Source: Micromonospora coerulea
GTDB lineage: Bacteria > Actinomycetota > Actinomycetes > Mycobacteriales > Micromonosporaceae
DNA: 64,000 nucleotides
Reading direction: 5' to 3'
Assembly (NCBI RefSeq): GCF_016598485.1
Contig: NZ_JAEMUW010000003.1
Coordinates: forward strand, 186,001-250,000
The position numbers were made by a program, and so were the translations under genes. Shown here in pieces: positions 51,226-59,150 of the stretch (the stretch's first letter is position 1; each line of letters starts with the position of its first letter). The notes under the pieces are model-generated. The model was not told the origin of the DNA. It saw only the letters and a list, made by a program, of their open reading frames with translations, and did no database searches.

Positions 51226-51990
51226 CTACTCGACCGGCTGGCCGTGGCGGCCGGCGCCGGCGGTGAACCGGGCCGCGCCCGGCATCGCGTCGATGACCAG
51301 GGACTCCATGCCGAAGGCCAGCTCGGTGGCCATCGCCTCCGGCTCGGGCAGGCCGGCGCCGCTGAGCAGCGCGGCCCGGTCGTTGCGCAGGCAGGTCTGC
51401 GGGTGCCGGGCGATCTCGGCGGCCAGCCGCTCGGCCTCCGCCCGGGCGTCACCCGGCGCGACCAGCCGGTTGACCAGGCCCATCTCGTACGCCTCGGCGG
51501 CGGGCACCGGCCGGCCGGTGAGGACCAGGTCCATCGCCCGGCTCTCGCCGATCAGCCGGGGCAGCCGCACCGTGCCACCGTCGATCAGCGGGACGCCCCA
51601 GCGCCGGCAGAAGACCCCGAGCACCGCGTCGGACTCGGCGACCCGCAGGTCGCACCAGAGCGCCAGCTCCAAGCCGCCGGCCACCGCGTACCCGGAGATC
51701 GCGGCGAGCACCGGCTTGGACAGCCGCATCCGGGTGGGTCCCATCGGGCCGTCGCCCTCCGGCTCGACGCGGTTGCCGCTCGGCGTACCGATGGCCTTGA
51801 GGTCGGCGCCGGAGCAGAACGTGCCACCGGCACCCCAGAGCACGGCGACCGCCGAGTCCGGGTCGGCCTCGAAGGCGCGGAAGGCGTCGGCGAGCGCCCG
51901 GGCGGTGGGTCCGTCGACGGCGTTCCGGGCGGCCGGCCGGTCCAGGATCACCGTGGTGACCGGCCCGTCGTGCTCCACGCGTACGCCCAT
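51226..51990 (-). CDS. Enoyl-CoA hydratase/isomerase (crotonase) family protein
   Basis: 254 residues. RPAARNAVDGPTARALAD is near residue 18, the oxyanion loop GGTFCSGADLKAIG near 55, AISGYAVAGGLELALWCDLR near 97, and GVPLIDGGTVRLPRLIG near 130. The CoA-binding core is intact. The C-terminus is longer and Gly/Arg-rich. It stands alone and convergent with the oxidoreductase gene. Substrate unknown. Confidence 0.9.
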   Translation of the reverse strand: MGVRVEHDGPVTTVILDRPAARNAVDGPTARALADAFRAFEADPDSAVAVLWGAGGTFCSGADLKAIGTPSGNRVEPEGDGPMGPTRMRLSKPVLAAISGYAVAGGLELALWCDLRVAESDAVLGVFCRRWGVPLIDGGTVRLPRLIGESRAMDLVLTGRPVPAAEAYEMGLVNRLVAPGDARAEAERLAAEIARHPQTCLRNDRAALLSGAGLPEPEAMATELAFGMESLVIDAMPGAARFTAGAGRHGQPVE

Positions 51991-52081
51991 CGGGTCAGCA
52001 TGCCCGCCGACGGCACCGGCACGCCAGGTTTCAGCCGCCGCCGTGCCGGCCCCGACAGGTCAGGTCACGGCCCGCTGCCGC

Positions 52082-52107
52082 TATGGAGCTGATGACGTCA
52101 ACGAATC
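52082..52107. repeat. Intergenic 26-bp repeat, copy 2
   Basis: TATGGAGCTGATGACGTCAA plus CGAATC, 21 of 26 bases identical to the element at 21001-21026 in the same orientation. It lies in the 134-bp gap between the crotonase start and the DUF397 stop. It contains the palindrome TGACGTCA. Role unknown. Confidence 0.5.
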
Positions 52108-52124
52108 GCGGGTGTCGGCCAGCC

Positions 52125-52316
52125 TCAGGCGGGCTCGCGCAGCTCGGCGACGAATGCTCGCCAGGCGGCAGGGGTGAAGGTGAGGGCCGGGCCGGCCGGG
52201 TTCTTGGAGTCGCGGACCGCCACCAGGCCGGGAAGGTTGTCGGCGACCTCGACACAGTTGCCGCCGTTGCCGCTGCTGCGGCTGCTCTTGCGCCACCGGG
52301 CGCCCGTCAGCTCCAT
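52125..52316 (-). CDS. DUF397 domain protein
   Basis: 63-residue DUF397 protein: GARWRKSSRSSGNGGNCVEV, then GLVAVRDSKNPAGPALTFTP and AAWRAFVAEL. This small family is very common in Actinobacteria next to XRE/DUF5753 regulators and is implicated in development through the partner regulator. ATG 52316 overlaps the 3' end of the upstream regulator gene by 10 bp. Confidence 0.92.
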   Translation of the reverse strand: MELTGARWRKSSRSSGNGGNCVEVADNLPGLVAVRDSKNPAGPALTFTPAAWRAFVAELREPA

Positions 52317-53073
52317 GTATCCGCCACTTTCCTGATGAGGTCGACCGACTGCCAGTGGGACAACGCCTCGCCGCGCACGTTCTCCCACGCGGCCATTGTC
52401 GCCGCGATCTCATCGACGTCGCTAACCACTTGTCCCTGGAGCTGGTTGTCGAGGTAGCCGGCGAGTCGGTGGTCCGGGCAGGCCGCGATCACGAAGGGAC
52501 CGTTCAGGCCGGCGTATGCGCCGACCGAGGACGGCACGACGTGGATCCGGACGTGCGGTTCGGCGCAGGCGGCAACCAGGGCGTGGAGTTGCTCGCGCAT
52601 CGTCTCCGGACCACCGACGGGCCGGCGGAGAACTCCCTCGTCGATCACGGCCGTGAGCTGCGGCGGGTCCTCTCGTCGAAGGATGCCCTGGCGGGCGAGC
52701 CGAGCCCCGATATGCCGGTCGATGTCGGCCCTCGGCAGTGTGCCGGCGCCGGTGAGAATAGCTCTGGCATAGGCCTCGGTCTGCAAAAGGCCCGGCAGAA
52801 CGAGGGATTCAAACGACCGCAGCGACACCGCCTCGCGCTCGATCTCCTGCCAGGGACGGAACCAAACTGGCTCACGACGTCTTGAAGTGTCCGGCCAAAT
52901 GTCCCCGACGTCCCGCCCCAGCACCTCCGCCGCTGACATCCGATGCCGGGGATGGGGGATCCGACCCTCGCTGAGCCACCGTCCCACGGTCTTCGGGTCC
53001 ACGCCCACTCGCTCGGCGAGCGTTCGGTCGTGTGTCCGGTCTCGCTTAGCGCCACCCGCAGCGCGTCGTTCAC
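52307..53073 (-). pseudogene. XRE-family regulator with DUF5753 domain, frameshifted near its start
   Basis: The expected start is GTG 53073 behind GGAGGGG, reading VNDALRVALSETGHTTE. The helix-turn-helix then continues in a different frame: RTLAERVGVDPKTVGRWLSE, followed by the whole DUF5753 domain (LVLPGLLQTEAYARAILTGA, MREQLHALVAACAEPHVRIH, FVIAACPDHRLAGYLDNQLQ) to the stop at 52307. The change of frame lies between about 53040 and 53015 and fits loss of one base. Without recoding the gene is inactive; a sequencing error is possible. Its partner DUF397 gene is intact and overlapping. Confidence 0.75.
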
Positions 53074-53211
53074 GGCCCCTCCATCGGACGTCTCGAATAT
53101 CTACCGACCATATAGCTACGCGGTGTATCTGTCCGACCACGGAAGGAAGCGTGTTGGGCAGGACGGCGCGGCCGGTGGAGGTAGAGAGCCCGGCGGTCAG
53201 CGTCAGCGCCC

Positions 53212-53245
53212 GGGGCCGCCCCGCCAACGACGTCGGGGCGGCCCC
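53212..53245 (+). terminator. Hairpin in the leader of the small gene at 53274
   Basis: GGGGCCGCCCC and GGGGCGGCCCC form an 11-bp perfect stem with a 12-nt loop, ending 28 bp before a GTG start. It could attenuate transcription into the two small downstream genes. Confidence 0.5.
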
Positions 53246-53273
53246 CTCGAACCTCCTCCGAAGGGAGCCCACC

Positions 53274-53474
53274 GTGCGTTTCCGGTTCTGGCGGCACCAG
53301 CCCGAGACGTCGATCCACATACCGCCGCAGCGGACGCCGTTGAACGGGCGGCCGAGCGGGGCGACCCGGCCGACCGAGGTCTTTCCGACGACCGACCCGG
53401 GTCGCGTGGGCAACCTCACTCCGGCGCAGCGCTGGCGGGCCGGCGGGTGGCGGCGCAACGGCGGCAGGAGATGA
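53274..53474 (+). CDS. Small basic hypothetical protein
   Basis: 66 residues from GTG 53274 with AAGGGAG upstream: VRFRFWRHQPETSIHIPPQR, then VGNLTPAQRWRAGGWRRNGG and RR. Rich in Arg, Pro and Trp. No membrane helix. The stop overlaps the next ATG (ATGA), so it forms a two-gene unit. Such small proteins accompany XRE/DUF397 loci in Micromonosporaceae as far as I recall; function unknown. Confidence 0.6.
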   Translation: MRFRFWRHQPETSIHIPPQRTPLNGRPSGATRPTEVFPTTDPGRVGNLTPAQRWRAGGWRRNGGRR

Positions 53475-53860
53475 GCCGCCCGTCCCGGCCGCACCTGCCG
53501 ATGCGTCCGCTGTGGCGCTGCCGGTGCTGCGGCGCGGAGTGGCCCTGCCAGCCGGCGCGACTGTCCCTACTGATCGAGTACCGCGAGGATCGGACCGCGC
53601 TGCTGGTCTACCTCGGCACCCTGATGGCCGAGGCCGGCGCGCAGTTGTCCCAGCTCAACGGCCACGCCGCGCCGGATAACCTGACCGAGCGCTTCCTGTC
53701 CTGGGCGCCGCGGGCCGGTGCGGCGGTCAGGCGCGGCGGGCCAGGGTGGCGCCGAGGGCCGCGCCGACCACGCAGGCCACGCCGAGCAGTTGCGGCCAGG
53801 CCAGCAGCTCGCCGAGGAGCAGCGCGCCGACCAGCGCGGCCACCGCCGGTTCCAGACTGA
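53471..53860 (+). CDS. Small Cys-containing protein with 3' end running antisense into EamA gene
   Basis: The first 80 or so residues look conserved: MRPLWRCRCCGAEWPCQPAR has a CxCC...C cluster that could bind a metal, then LSLLIEYREDRTALLVYLGT, LMAEAGAQLSQLNGHAAPD and LTERFLSWAPR. After that the frame runs on as Arg/Pro/Ala-rich sequence for about 45 codons, overlapping 134 bp of the convergent transporter gene. The native stop near 53720 appears lost. ATG 53471 overlaps the preceding gene. Confidence 0.6.
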   Translation: MSRPSRPHLPMRPLWRCRCCGAEWPCQPARLSLLIEYREDRTALLVYLGTLMAEAGAQLSQLNGHAAPDNLTERFLSWAPRAGAAVRRGGPGWRRGPRRPRRPRRAVAARPAARRGAARRPARPPPVPD

Positions 53861-54635
53861 GCAGGACCGCGAAGACCCGCGCCGGCAGCCGGCGCAGCGC
53901 GGCCAACTCCGCCGAGTACGGCAGCAGCGACGACAGCAGCGCCACCCCCAGCCCGAGCGCGACGACCCGGGGGTCGAGCAGCTCGGCCCCGCCGGATGCC
54001 ACCCCGAACGGCAGTACGCAGACCGCGCCGACCGCCATCCCCAGCGCCAACCCCCGGCTGCCCGGCACGTGCCCGCTCATCGCCTTGCCGAGCAGCACGT
54101 ACCCGGCCCAGCCGACCGCGATCAGCGCGCAGAGCAGCAGCCCGACCGCGTCCACCCCCACCCCGCCCAGCCCGGCCAGCAGCAGCACACCCGCGCCGGC
54201 CAGTACCGCCCACAGCGCGTCGGCGAGCCGGCGGCTGCCCAGCAGCGACACCAGGAGCGGGCCGGCGAAGCCGACGGTGACCGCCACCCCGAGCGGCACC
54301 CGGTGCAGGGCGGCGTAGAAGGCGAGGTTCATCGCCGCCATGGCCGCGCCGAACGTCCCGACCAGCCCGGCCGCCCGCCAGCCCAGCCGCAGCGTGGGCC
54401 GGGTCGCCGCCAGCAGCACGAGCGCGCCGAGGCCGAGCCGCAGGGTGGTGGTGCCGCCGGGGCTGGTCGACGCGAAGAGCTGCTTGGCGACCGCCGCACC
54501 GACCTGGGTGGAGACCATCCCGAGGAGCATCAGCAGCGGTGGCGGTACGGCCTCGGGGCGGCCGAGCGCCGCGGCGAGCCGGGCGGCCGGCGGGAGCGAG
54601 AGGGGGCGGGAGGCGTGCGCGTACACCCGGACCAC
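53727..54635 (-). CDS. EamA/RhtA-type membrane transporter
   Basis: 302 residues with about ten hydrophobic helices in two similar halves, the EamA (drug/metabolite transporter) layout. Examples: LGLGALVLLAATRPTLRLGW, GVAVTVGFAGPLLVSLLGSR and the second-half VFAVLLSLEPAVAALVGALL with LGELLAWPQLLGVACVV, the typical proline/glutamate signature. It probably exports an amino acid or metabolite. GTG at 54635. Upstream on the other strand is the bluB riboswitch. Confidence 0.88.
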   Translation of the reverse strand: MVRVYAHASRPLSLPPAARLAAALGRPEAVPPPLLMLLGMVSTQVGAAVAKQLFASTSPGGTTTLRLGLGALVLLAATRPTLRLGWRAAGLVGTFGAAMAAMNLAFYAALHRVPLGVAVTVGFAGPLLVSLLGSRRLADALWAVLAGAGVLLLAGLGGVGVDAVGLLLCALIAVGWAGYVLLGKAMSGHVPGSRGLALGMAVGAVCVLPFGVASGGAELLDPRVVALGLGVALLSSLLPYSAELAALRRLPARVFAVLLSLEPAVAALVGALLLGELLAWPQLLGVACVVGAALGATLARRA

Positions 54636-54721
54636 GATGGCGGGACGGTGGCCCGGCCGCGACCGGATTTCCCGCCCACCGGGCCGGCGGCACCGGCGCT
54701 AGCATCAGCGGCGGCACGATC

Positions 54722-54895
54722 ATGCGAGGTGCCCCGCGCGAGCGGGGAGAATCGGGAAGCCGGTGCGAATCCGGCACGGGCCCGCCGCGGTGACCGGGGA
54801 GCCACCGTCCACGCGCGACACGCGCAGCCACTGGCCGCACGGCCGGGAAGGCGGACGGCCAGGCGTCGATCCGGGAGTCCGAAGACCGGCCTCGC
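54722..54895 (+). promoter_or_regulatory. Cobalamin riboswitch
   Basis: Conserved pieces of the AdoCbl riboswitch occur in order. GGGAAGCCGGTGCGAATCCGGC (split around 54754-54775) is followed by ACGGGCCCGCC, the B12 box AGCCACTGG at 54826-54834, GGGAAGGCG near 54844, and CGGGAGTCCGAAGACCGGCC near 54871-54891. A TAGCAT hexamer at 54700-54705 is a plausible promoter. It lies directly ahead of bluB, so high cobalamin should reduce bluB expression. Confidence 0.93.
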
Positions 54896-54903
54896 GTCAG
54901 CTG

Positions 54904-54921
54904 CCCGCCCTGCCGGGCGGG
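54904..54921 (+). terminator. Expression-platform hairpin of the cobalamin riboswitch
   Basis: CCCGCCC-TGCC-GGGCGGG forms a 7-bp stem 9 bp before the ribosome site GCGGGAG of bluB. It may act as terminator or sequester the start region depending on ligand. Confidence 0.55.
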
Positions 54922-54943
54922 CCGAGCGCAGCGGGAGCCTGCC

Positions 54944-55564
54944 ATGAACCTGTACGACGTCATCCACCGCCGCCGGGACGTGCGCGCCGAGTTCACCGGC
55001 GCGCCGGTGCCCGACGACGCTCTGGCGCGCATCCTCACCGCGGCGCACGCCGCCCCGAACGTCGGCCATACCCAGCCGTGGGACTTCATCCTGGTCCGCG
55101 ACCCGGAGACCCGCCGCCGCTTCCACCGCCATGTGCGCGAGGAGCGGGACACCTTCGCCGCCACCCTGGACGGTCCGGCTGCCGAGCGGTTCGCCCGGAT
55201 CAAGATCGACGGGGTGCTGGAGTCGACATTGTCGGTGGTCGTGACGTACGACGCCGCGCGGGGCGGGCCGGCCGTGCTCGGGCGGCACGCCATCGCCGAC
55301 GCCGGTCTCTACTCGGTCTGCCTGGCCATCCAGAACCTCTGGCTGGCCGCCACCGCCGAGGGGCTCGGTGTCGGGTGGGTCTCCTTCTACCGGGAGCCGT
55401 TCGTGGCCGGGCTGCTCGGCATCCCGGCCGGCATCCGCCCGGTGGCCTGGCTCTGCCTCGGGCCGGTCAGCCACCTGGAAGGCGTTCCCGACCTGGTCCG
55501 GTACGGCTGGCGCGCCGGCCGCCCGCTCGCCGCCGCGGTGCACGTCGACCGCTGGTCCGCCTGA
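54944..55564 (+). CDS. bluB: 5,6-dimethylbenzimidazole synthase
   Basis: 206-residue flavin-destroying nitroreductase-like enzyme that makes the lower ligand of vitamin B12. It begins MNLYDVIHRRRDVRAEFTGA, has AAPNVGHTQPWDFILVRDPE near residue 35 and KIDGVLESTLSVVVTYD near 85. The fold-typical GLYSVCLAIQNLWLAATAEG LGVGWVSFY is near 125, then an LCLGPV strand. Control by the upstream cobalamin riboswitch supports BluB over a generic nitroreductase. ATG 54944. Confidence 0.95.
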   Translation: MNLYDVIHRRRDVRAEFTGAPVPDDALARILTAAHAAPNVGHTQPWDFILVRDPETRRRFHRHVREERDTFAATLDGPAAERFARIKIDGVLESTLSVVVTYDAARGGPAVLGRHAIADAGLYSVCLAIQNLWLAATAEGLGVGWVSFYREPFVAGLLGIPAGIRPVAWLCLGPVSHLEGVPDLVRYGWRAGRPLAAAVHVDRWSA

Positions 55565-55761
55565 CCCCGCCCGCCGGCACGCTCGCGCCCTCCGGCCGCG
55601 CCACGCTGTCGGCGAAGGTGCTGGTGGCCGTGGGGTCGGCGGTTGCCGCCTTCGGGAAACCGCGTGTCGGAGAGCGCCCCGGCCGGGTGGTGCGGGTATC
55701 GGACGGGTGATTCACCATCGCCGCCCGGTTTGGGGCGGCTCCTGCCGGGAAGTCGGACCGG

Positions 55762-56613
55762 GTGCGCGAACTGATGACGAAACTCGAACAGGCCTCCGCG
55801 CTGGACCGGGTGGGCGACCGGTTGCAGCGCGTCGTGCAGTCCATCCTGCGTCCGCAGCGGGTCCGTGACGCGCTGCACGGCGTCTGGCTCGGTCACCCGC
55901 TGCATCCGGCGATGGTGCAGGTGCCGGTCGGCTCCTGGATCTCCGCTGCCGTGGTCGACCTGCTGCCCGGGCAGCGCCGGGCCGCCACCGCGCTGGTCGC
56001 GCTCGGCACGTTCAGCGCGGTCCCCGCCGCCGTGGCCGGGCTCAACGACTGGGCCGGCCTCGCCCGCGACCAGCGCCGGATCGGGCTGGTGCACGCCGCC
56101 TCCAACTCCATCGGGCTGGCCCTCTACGCCGGCTCCCTGGCCGCCCGGCTGAACGGGCGGCACGGACTGGGCCGGGCGCTGGCCTACCTGGGGCTGTCCG
56201 CCGCGAGCACCGGGGCCTACCTGGGCGGGCACCTGGCGTACAAGCAGGGGGCGCAGACCACCCAGAGCGTCTCCGAGCTGCACCGGATCAGCGACGGCTG
56301 GCACTCCCTGGCGGACATGGCCACGCTGCCGCAGCGGCAGCTGGTCACCCGCGAGGTGGACGACGTCTCGGTGATCCTCTACCGGCACGGTGACGAGGTC
56401 ACCGTGATGCTGGAACGCTGTCCGCACCAGAGCGGCCCGCTCGGCCAGGGGGAGGTGCAGGAGATCAACGGCCACGACTGCGTCGTCTGCCCGTGGCACG
56501 GCAGCACGTTCCGGCTCAACGGTGGCGAGGTCGTGCACGGACCGTCCGCGAACGACCAGCAGGTCCTGCCGACCCGGGTGGTCGACGGGATGTTGGAGAC
56601 CCGGCTGCCCTGA
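55762..56613 (+). CDS. DUF2231 membrane domain fused to a Rieske [2Fe-2S] domain
   Basis: 283 residues from GTG 55762. Residues about 35-165 are DUF2231: WLGHPLHPAMVQVPVGSWIS opens it, followed by three to four membrane helices (TALVALGTFSAVPAAVAGLN, LVHAASNSIGLALYAGSLAA). Residues about 185-283 are a Rieske-type domain with C-P-H in LERCPHQSGPLGQGEV and C-P-W-H in VVCPWHGSTFRLNGGEVVHG, giving the two-Cys/two-His cluster ligands. A membrane-anchored electron carrier is implied; its partner is unknown. Confidence 0.88.
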   Translation: MRELMTKLEQASALDRVGDRLQRVVQSILRPQRVRDALHGVWLGHPLHPAMVQVPVGSWISAAVVDLLPGQRRAATALVALGTFSAVPAAVAGLNDWAGLARDQRRIGLVHAASNSIGLALYAGSLAARLNGRHGLGRALAYLGLSAASTGAYLGGHLAYKQGAQTTQSVSELHRISDGWHSLADMATLPQRQLVTREVDDVSVILYRHGDEVTVMLERCPHQSGPLGQGEVQEINGHDCVVCPWHGSTFRLNGGEVVHGPSANDQQVLPTRVVDGMLETRLP

Positions 56614-56705
56614 CCGAGGCGCAGCGACGACCGTCGCCATCGGAGCGACCACGCGGCCGGAGCCACGACCGCTGCCGCCGGGGCGACAACGGTCAGCCGT
56701 GCCGG

Positions 56706-57755
56706 TCAGTCCTTCCGGTGCCGGCCACTGACCAGGGTGCGGCCGGCGGTCCGCAGGGCCGGCCGCCGGCGCAGGCCCAGCACCGCGCCGATCTGGGCAC
56801 CCACGATGCTCGCCACCGCCAGCACGGCCGAGACCGCCAACGGGCGGTTGATCCCGTCATCGGTGATCGCCCGGGCCGCCCCGGCACCCATCGCGGGCGC
56901 CGGTCCGCCCGGCCCGTCGACGCCCGGCGCGGCCTGCTGCGGCGTGCCGGACCCGGGCGGGGCGGTCGGCGTACGAGGTGCCGGCCGGGCCGGTGCCGCC
57001 GGCCGGACCACCAGACGACCGGTCGCGTGCGGGCGGGCGCCCTCGTCGACCGCGCCGGCGGGCAGCTTCAGCAGCTGACCGGGGTGGATCCGGTCCGGGT
57101 CGGCCAGCCGGTTGAGCCGGGCCACCTCCCGGTAGCGGTCGAAGTCGTCCAGGTAGCGGTCGGCCACCTCGCCCAGGTAGTCGCCCTTCGCCACCCGGTA
57201 CACCGAGAGCGCGGCCGGCTCCGGCACCTGCATACCGGTCGCCGTCCCGGCGGGCGTCGCCCGGCTGACGGCAGGGGCGACGGTGGGCGCCGTGGCGGCG
57301 GGCGGTGCGGCGCGGAAGGCGGTCGCCGCCGCAGCCGGCGGCGGCGCGGCCGCGGTGGCGGCGCTCGCGGCGACCGGGGTGGCGGCGAGGATCAGCGCCA
57401 CCGAGCCGACCAGCGCGGCGGCGGCGCGCTGCTGCCGCCGCATCCCGGGCAGTCGGGGCGCCGGCCGGTGCAGTGACTGCGCCCCCAGCTCCACCAGCAC
57501 CGAGAAGGCGAACGTCGCCCAGCCGAACCAGCCGAGCACCGCGAGCGCCCGCAGGAAGAGTTGCCCGTCGTCCCGGCTGGTCAGTGTCGTGCCGATCTCG
57601 GCGAGCGTGGGCAGGTGGTCGGGGAGCGGATTGCCGGCGAAGGCCAGGAGCGCGATCGGCCCGCCGGCCAGCACCGCGCAGAGCACGAGGAGGGAGCCGA
57701 GCCCGGTGAGGAGCTGGCCGGTCCGCCGTACGGCGGAGAGCTGCGGTGCGGCCAT
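56706..57755 (-). CDS. Membrane protein with LysM domain, end of tad cluster
   Basis: 349 residues. Two N-terminal membrane helices (LLTGLGSLLVLCAVLAGGPI, LFLRALAVLGWFGWATFAFS) and one more near 115-130 lead to an Ala/Pro-rich linker. A LysM-like domain follows: SVYRVAKGDYLGEVADRYLD, RYREVARLNRLADPDRIHPG QLLKLP, about 185-235. A second Pro-rich linker and a last helix (LAVSAVLAVASIVGAQIGAV) end in a basic tail. Related to the LysM/BTAD-containing proteins encoded near pilus genes in actinomycetes. It probably binds peptidoglycan. It follows the tad genes by 14 bp. Confidence 0.82.
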   Translation of the reverse strand: MAAPQLSAVRRTGQLLTGLGSLLVLCAVLAGGPIALLAFAGNPLPDHLPTLAEIGTTLTSRDDGQLFLRALAVLGWFGWATFAFSVLVELGAQSLHRPAPRLPGMRRQQRAAAALVGSVALILAATPVAASAATAAAPPPAAAATAFRAAPPAATAPTVAPAVSRATPAGTATGMQVPEPAALSVYRVAKGDYLGEVADRYLDDFDRYREVARLNRLADPDRIHPGQLLKLPAGAVDEGARPHATGRLVVRPAAPARPAPRTPTAPPGSGTPQQAAPGVDGPGGPAPAMGAGAARAITDDGINRPLAVSAVLAVASIVGAQIGAVLGLRRRPALRTAGRTLVSGRHRKD

Positions 57756-57769
57756 CGCTGCCTTCCTTC

Positions 57770-58201
57770 CTAGGGAGCGCCGGTGAGGGCCCGCGCGGTG
57801 GCCTCACCGGTGACGGTGACGGTGGTGCCGAAGCCGAAGAGGCCGAGCATGGCCCGGCGGTAGGTGATGCGGACGCGTACCTGGATCTGCTTCTCGCCGT
57901 CGACCACCGGGAAGCTGACGTCGTGGTCGAGGACCCCGCCCGCGGCGGCCAGGTAGGTGTCGACGGCGGCCCGGGCGCCCGGCTCGTCGATCTGCTTGGG
58001 GCCGCCCTCGATCGCGCGCGCCCGGTCGATCACCTGGCCGCCGCTGCGCGCCGCCTCGGCGGCGAGGTCGTCGGCCCGCTGCAACGAGCGCAGCTGCCCG
58101 GCTCCGTCGTAGGCCAGCCCGATGATCACGAGGACGCCGGTCATCGCGGCGGCGAGGAAGAGGCTGACCCGGCCGCTCTCCCGGGCCGTCCAGCCGGTCA
58201 T
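57770..58201 (-). CDS. TadG/TadE-like pilus-assembly membrane protein
   Basis: 143 residues. One N-terminal membrane helix after a short basic start (RESGRVSLFLAAAMTGVLVI IGLAYDGAGQ), the layout of Tad pseudopilin-like and TadG proteins, then an extracytoplasmic part with AADDLAAEAARSGGQVID-like helices and beta strands. ATG 58201 overlaps the stop of the previous gene by ATGA. Role inferred from position in the tad operon. Confidence 0.78.
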   Translation of the reverse strand: MTGWTARESGRVSLFLAAAMTGVLVIIGLAYDGAGQLRSLQRADDLAAEAARSGGQVIDRARAIEGGPKQIDEPGARAAVDTYLAAAGGVLDHDVSFPVVDGEKQIQVRVRITYRRAMLGLFGFGTTVTVTGEATARALTGAP

Positions 58202-58665
58202 CGCCGGCTCCGGTAGGTGTCCAGCGGCGAAGTGAAGGTCGCCGAGACGCTCTTGCCACCCGGCACCCCGGGCAGGCCCGGCGCCCGCAGGTCGGCGAAG
58301 GAGACCGTGCAGGTCACCGAGACCGTCACGGTCGCCGGCACGCCCGGCGCGCTGCGGTACGCCGCGCTGAAGGTGCTGTCCCTGCCGCCGACCGAGCCGG
58401 CGAACCGCAGCGCCGGCGCGCCGGTGCAGTTCAGGCCCGACCAGTCGAGCTGCCGGCGGGCCGCGTCGACGGCGGCGTCCCGGCCGGTGCGGGCGTCCCG
58501 GGCGATGGAGGCGGCCCGGGCGGCGTCGTGCGCGGCGGACTCCACCGCCTCGTCGGCGACGGCGGTCCGGCCGGCCACCCCGGCCAGCACCATCAGCGCG
58601 ATGAAGGCGGGGGCGAGCACCGCCACCTCGATCGAGACGGATCCCCGGTCCGGCACCGGCCTCAC
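58198..58665 (-). CDS. TadE-like pseudopilin
   Basis: 155 residues from GTG 58665. The TadE signature is RGSVSIEVAVLAPAFIALMV at residues 7-26: a Gly-x-x-x-x-Glu prepilin-like start of the hydrophobic helix. An extracytoplasmic domain with two Cys (NCTGAP, VSVTCTVSF) follows. GTGA overlap with the previous gene, ATGA with the next. It would be processed by a TadV-type peptidase, none of which is in the window. Confidence 0.82.
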   Translation of the reverse strand: MRPVPDRGSVSIEVAVLAPAFIALMVLAGVAGRTAVADEAVESAAHDAARAASIARDARTGRDAAVDAARRQLDWSGLNCTGAPALRFAGSVGGRDSTFSAAYRSAPGVPATVTVSVTCTVSFADLRAPGLPGVPGGKSVSATFTSPLDTYRSRR

Positions 58666-59150
58666 CCCGTCGTCCAGCGTTCGACCGGGCCGTGCGCGGT
58701 CTGCCGGACCGGGAAGCTGACGCCCGGGATGACCGACAGTGAACGGCCGCTGACCGTGCAGGTGACCTCGGCGGCGCCGGCGACGCAGGTCGGGCCGGTG
58801 GCCTCCCAGCCGACCAGCCAGTCACCGGCCGCCCGCAGGAAGCGGGTGGCTCGGGCCTCCCCGACGCCGGGCGGCGCCTCGACCACCCGCTGCGCGTTGA
58901 CGCCGCTCTGCGCCGCGTTCAGCGCGGTGGAGCGGGCGACGAACCAGGCGGCCAGCTGGATCGAGGCGAAGAGCAGGATCAGAATCACCGGCATCAGCAC
59001 CGCCAGCTCCACCGGGTTGGCGCCCCGCTCCGCCCCGCCCCCGGCGAGCCGACGCCGGAGGCGGTCGCGGAGCCGCCCCGGACCGCGCCGGCCGGTGGGC
59101 CGGTCGGCGGCTGCCGACCGGCTCGGGTCCGTACGGGCGGGGCGGTTCAT
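58662..59150 (-). CDS. TadE-like pseudopilin
   Basis: 162 residues. A long basic N-terminus (about 40 residues) precedes the TadE-type helix ERGANPVELAVLMPVILILL, with the conserved glutamate five after the glycine, and an extracytoplasmic region with Cys pair (TCVAGAAEVTCTV). I chose ATG 59150, which overlaps the flp stop as TGATG; GTG 59153 is equally in frame. Tad context supports a minor pseudopilin role. Confidence 0.82.
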   Translation of the reverse strand: MNRPARTDPSRSAAADRPTGRRGPGRLRDRLRRRLAGGGAERGANPVELAVLMPVILILLFASIQLAAWFVARSTALNAAQSGVNAQRVVEAPPGVGEARATRFLRAAGDWLVGWEATGPTCVAGAAEVTCTVSGRSLSVIPGVSFPVRQTAHGPVERWTTG

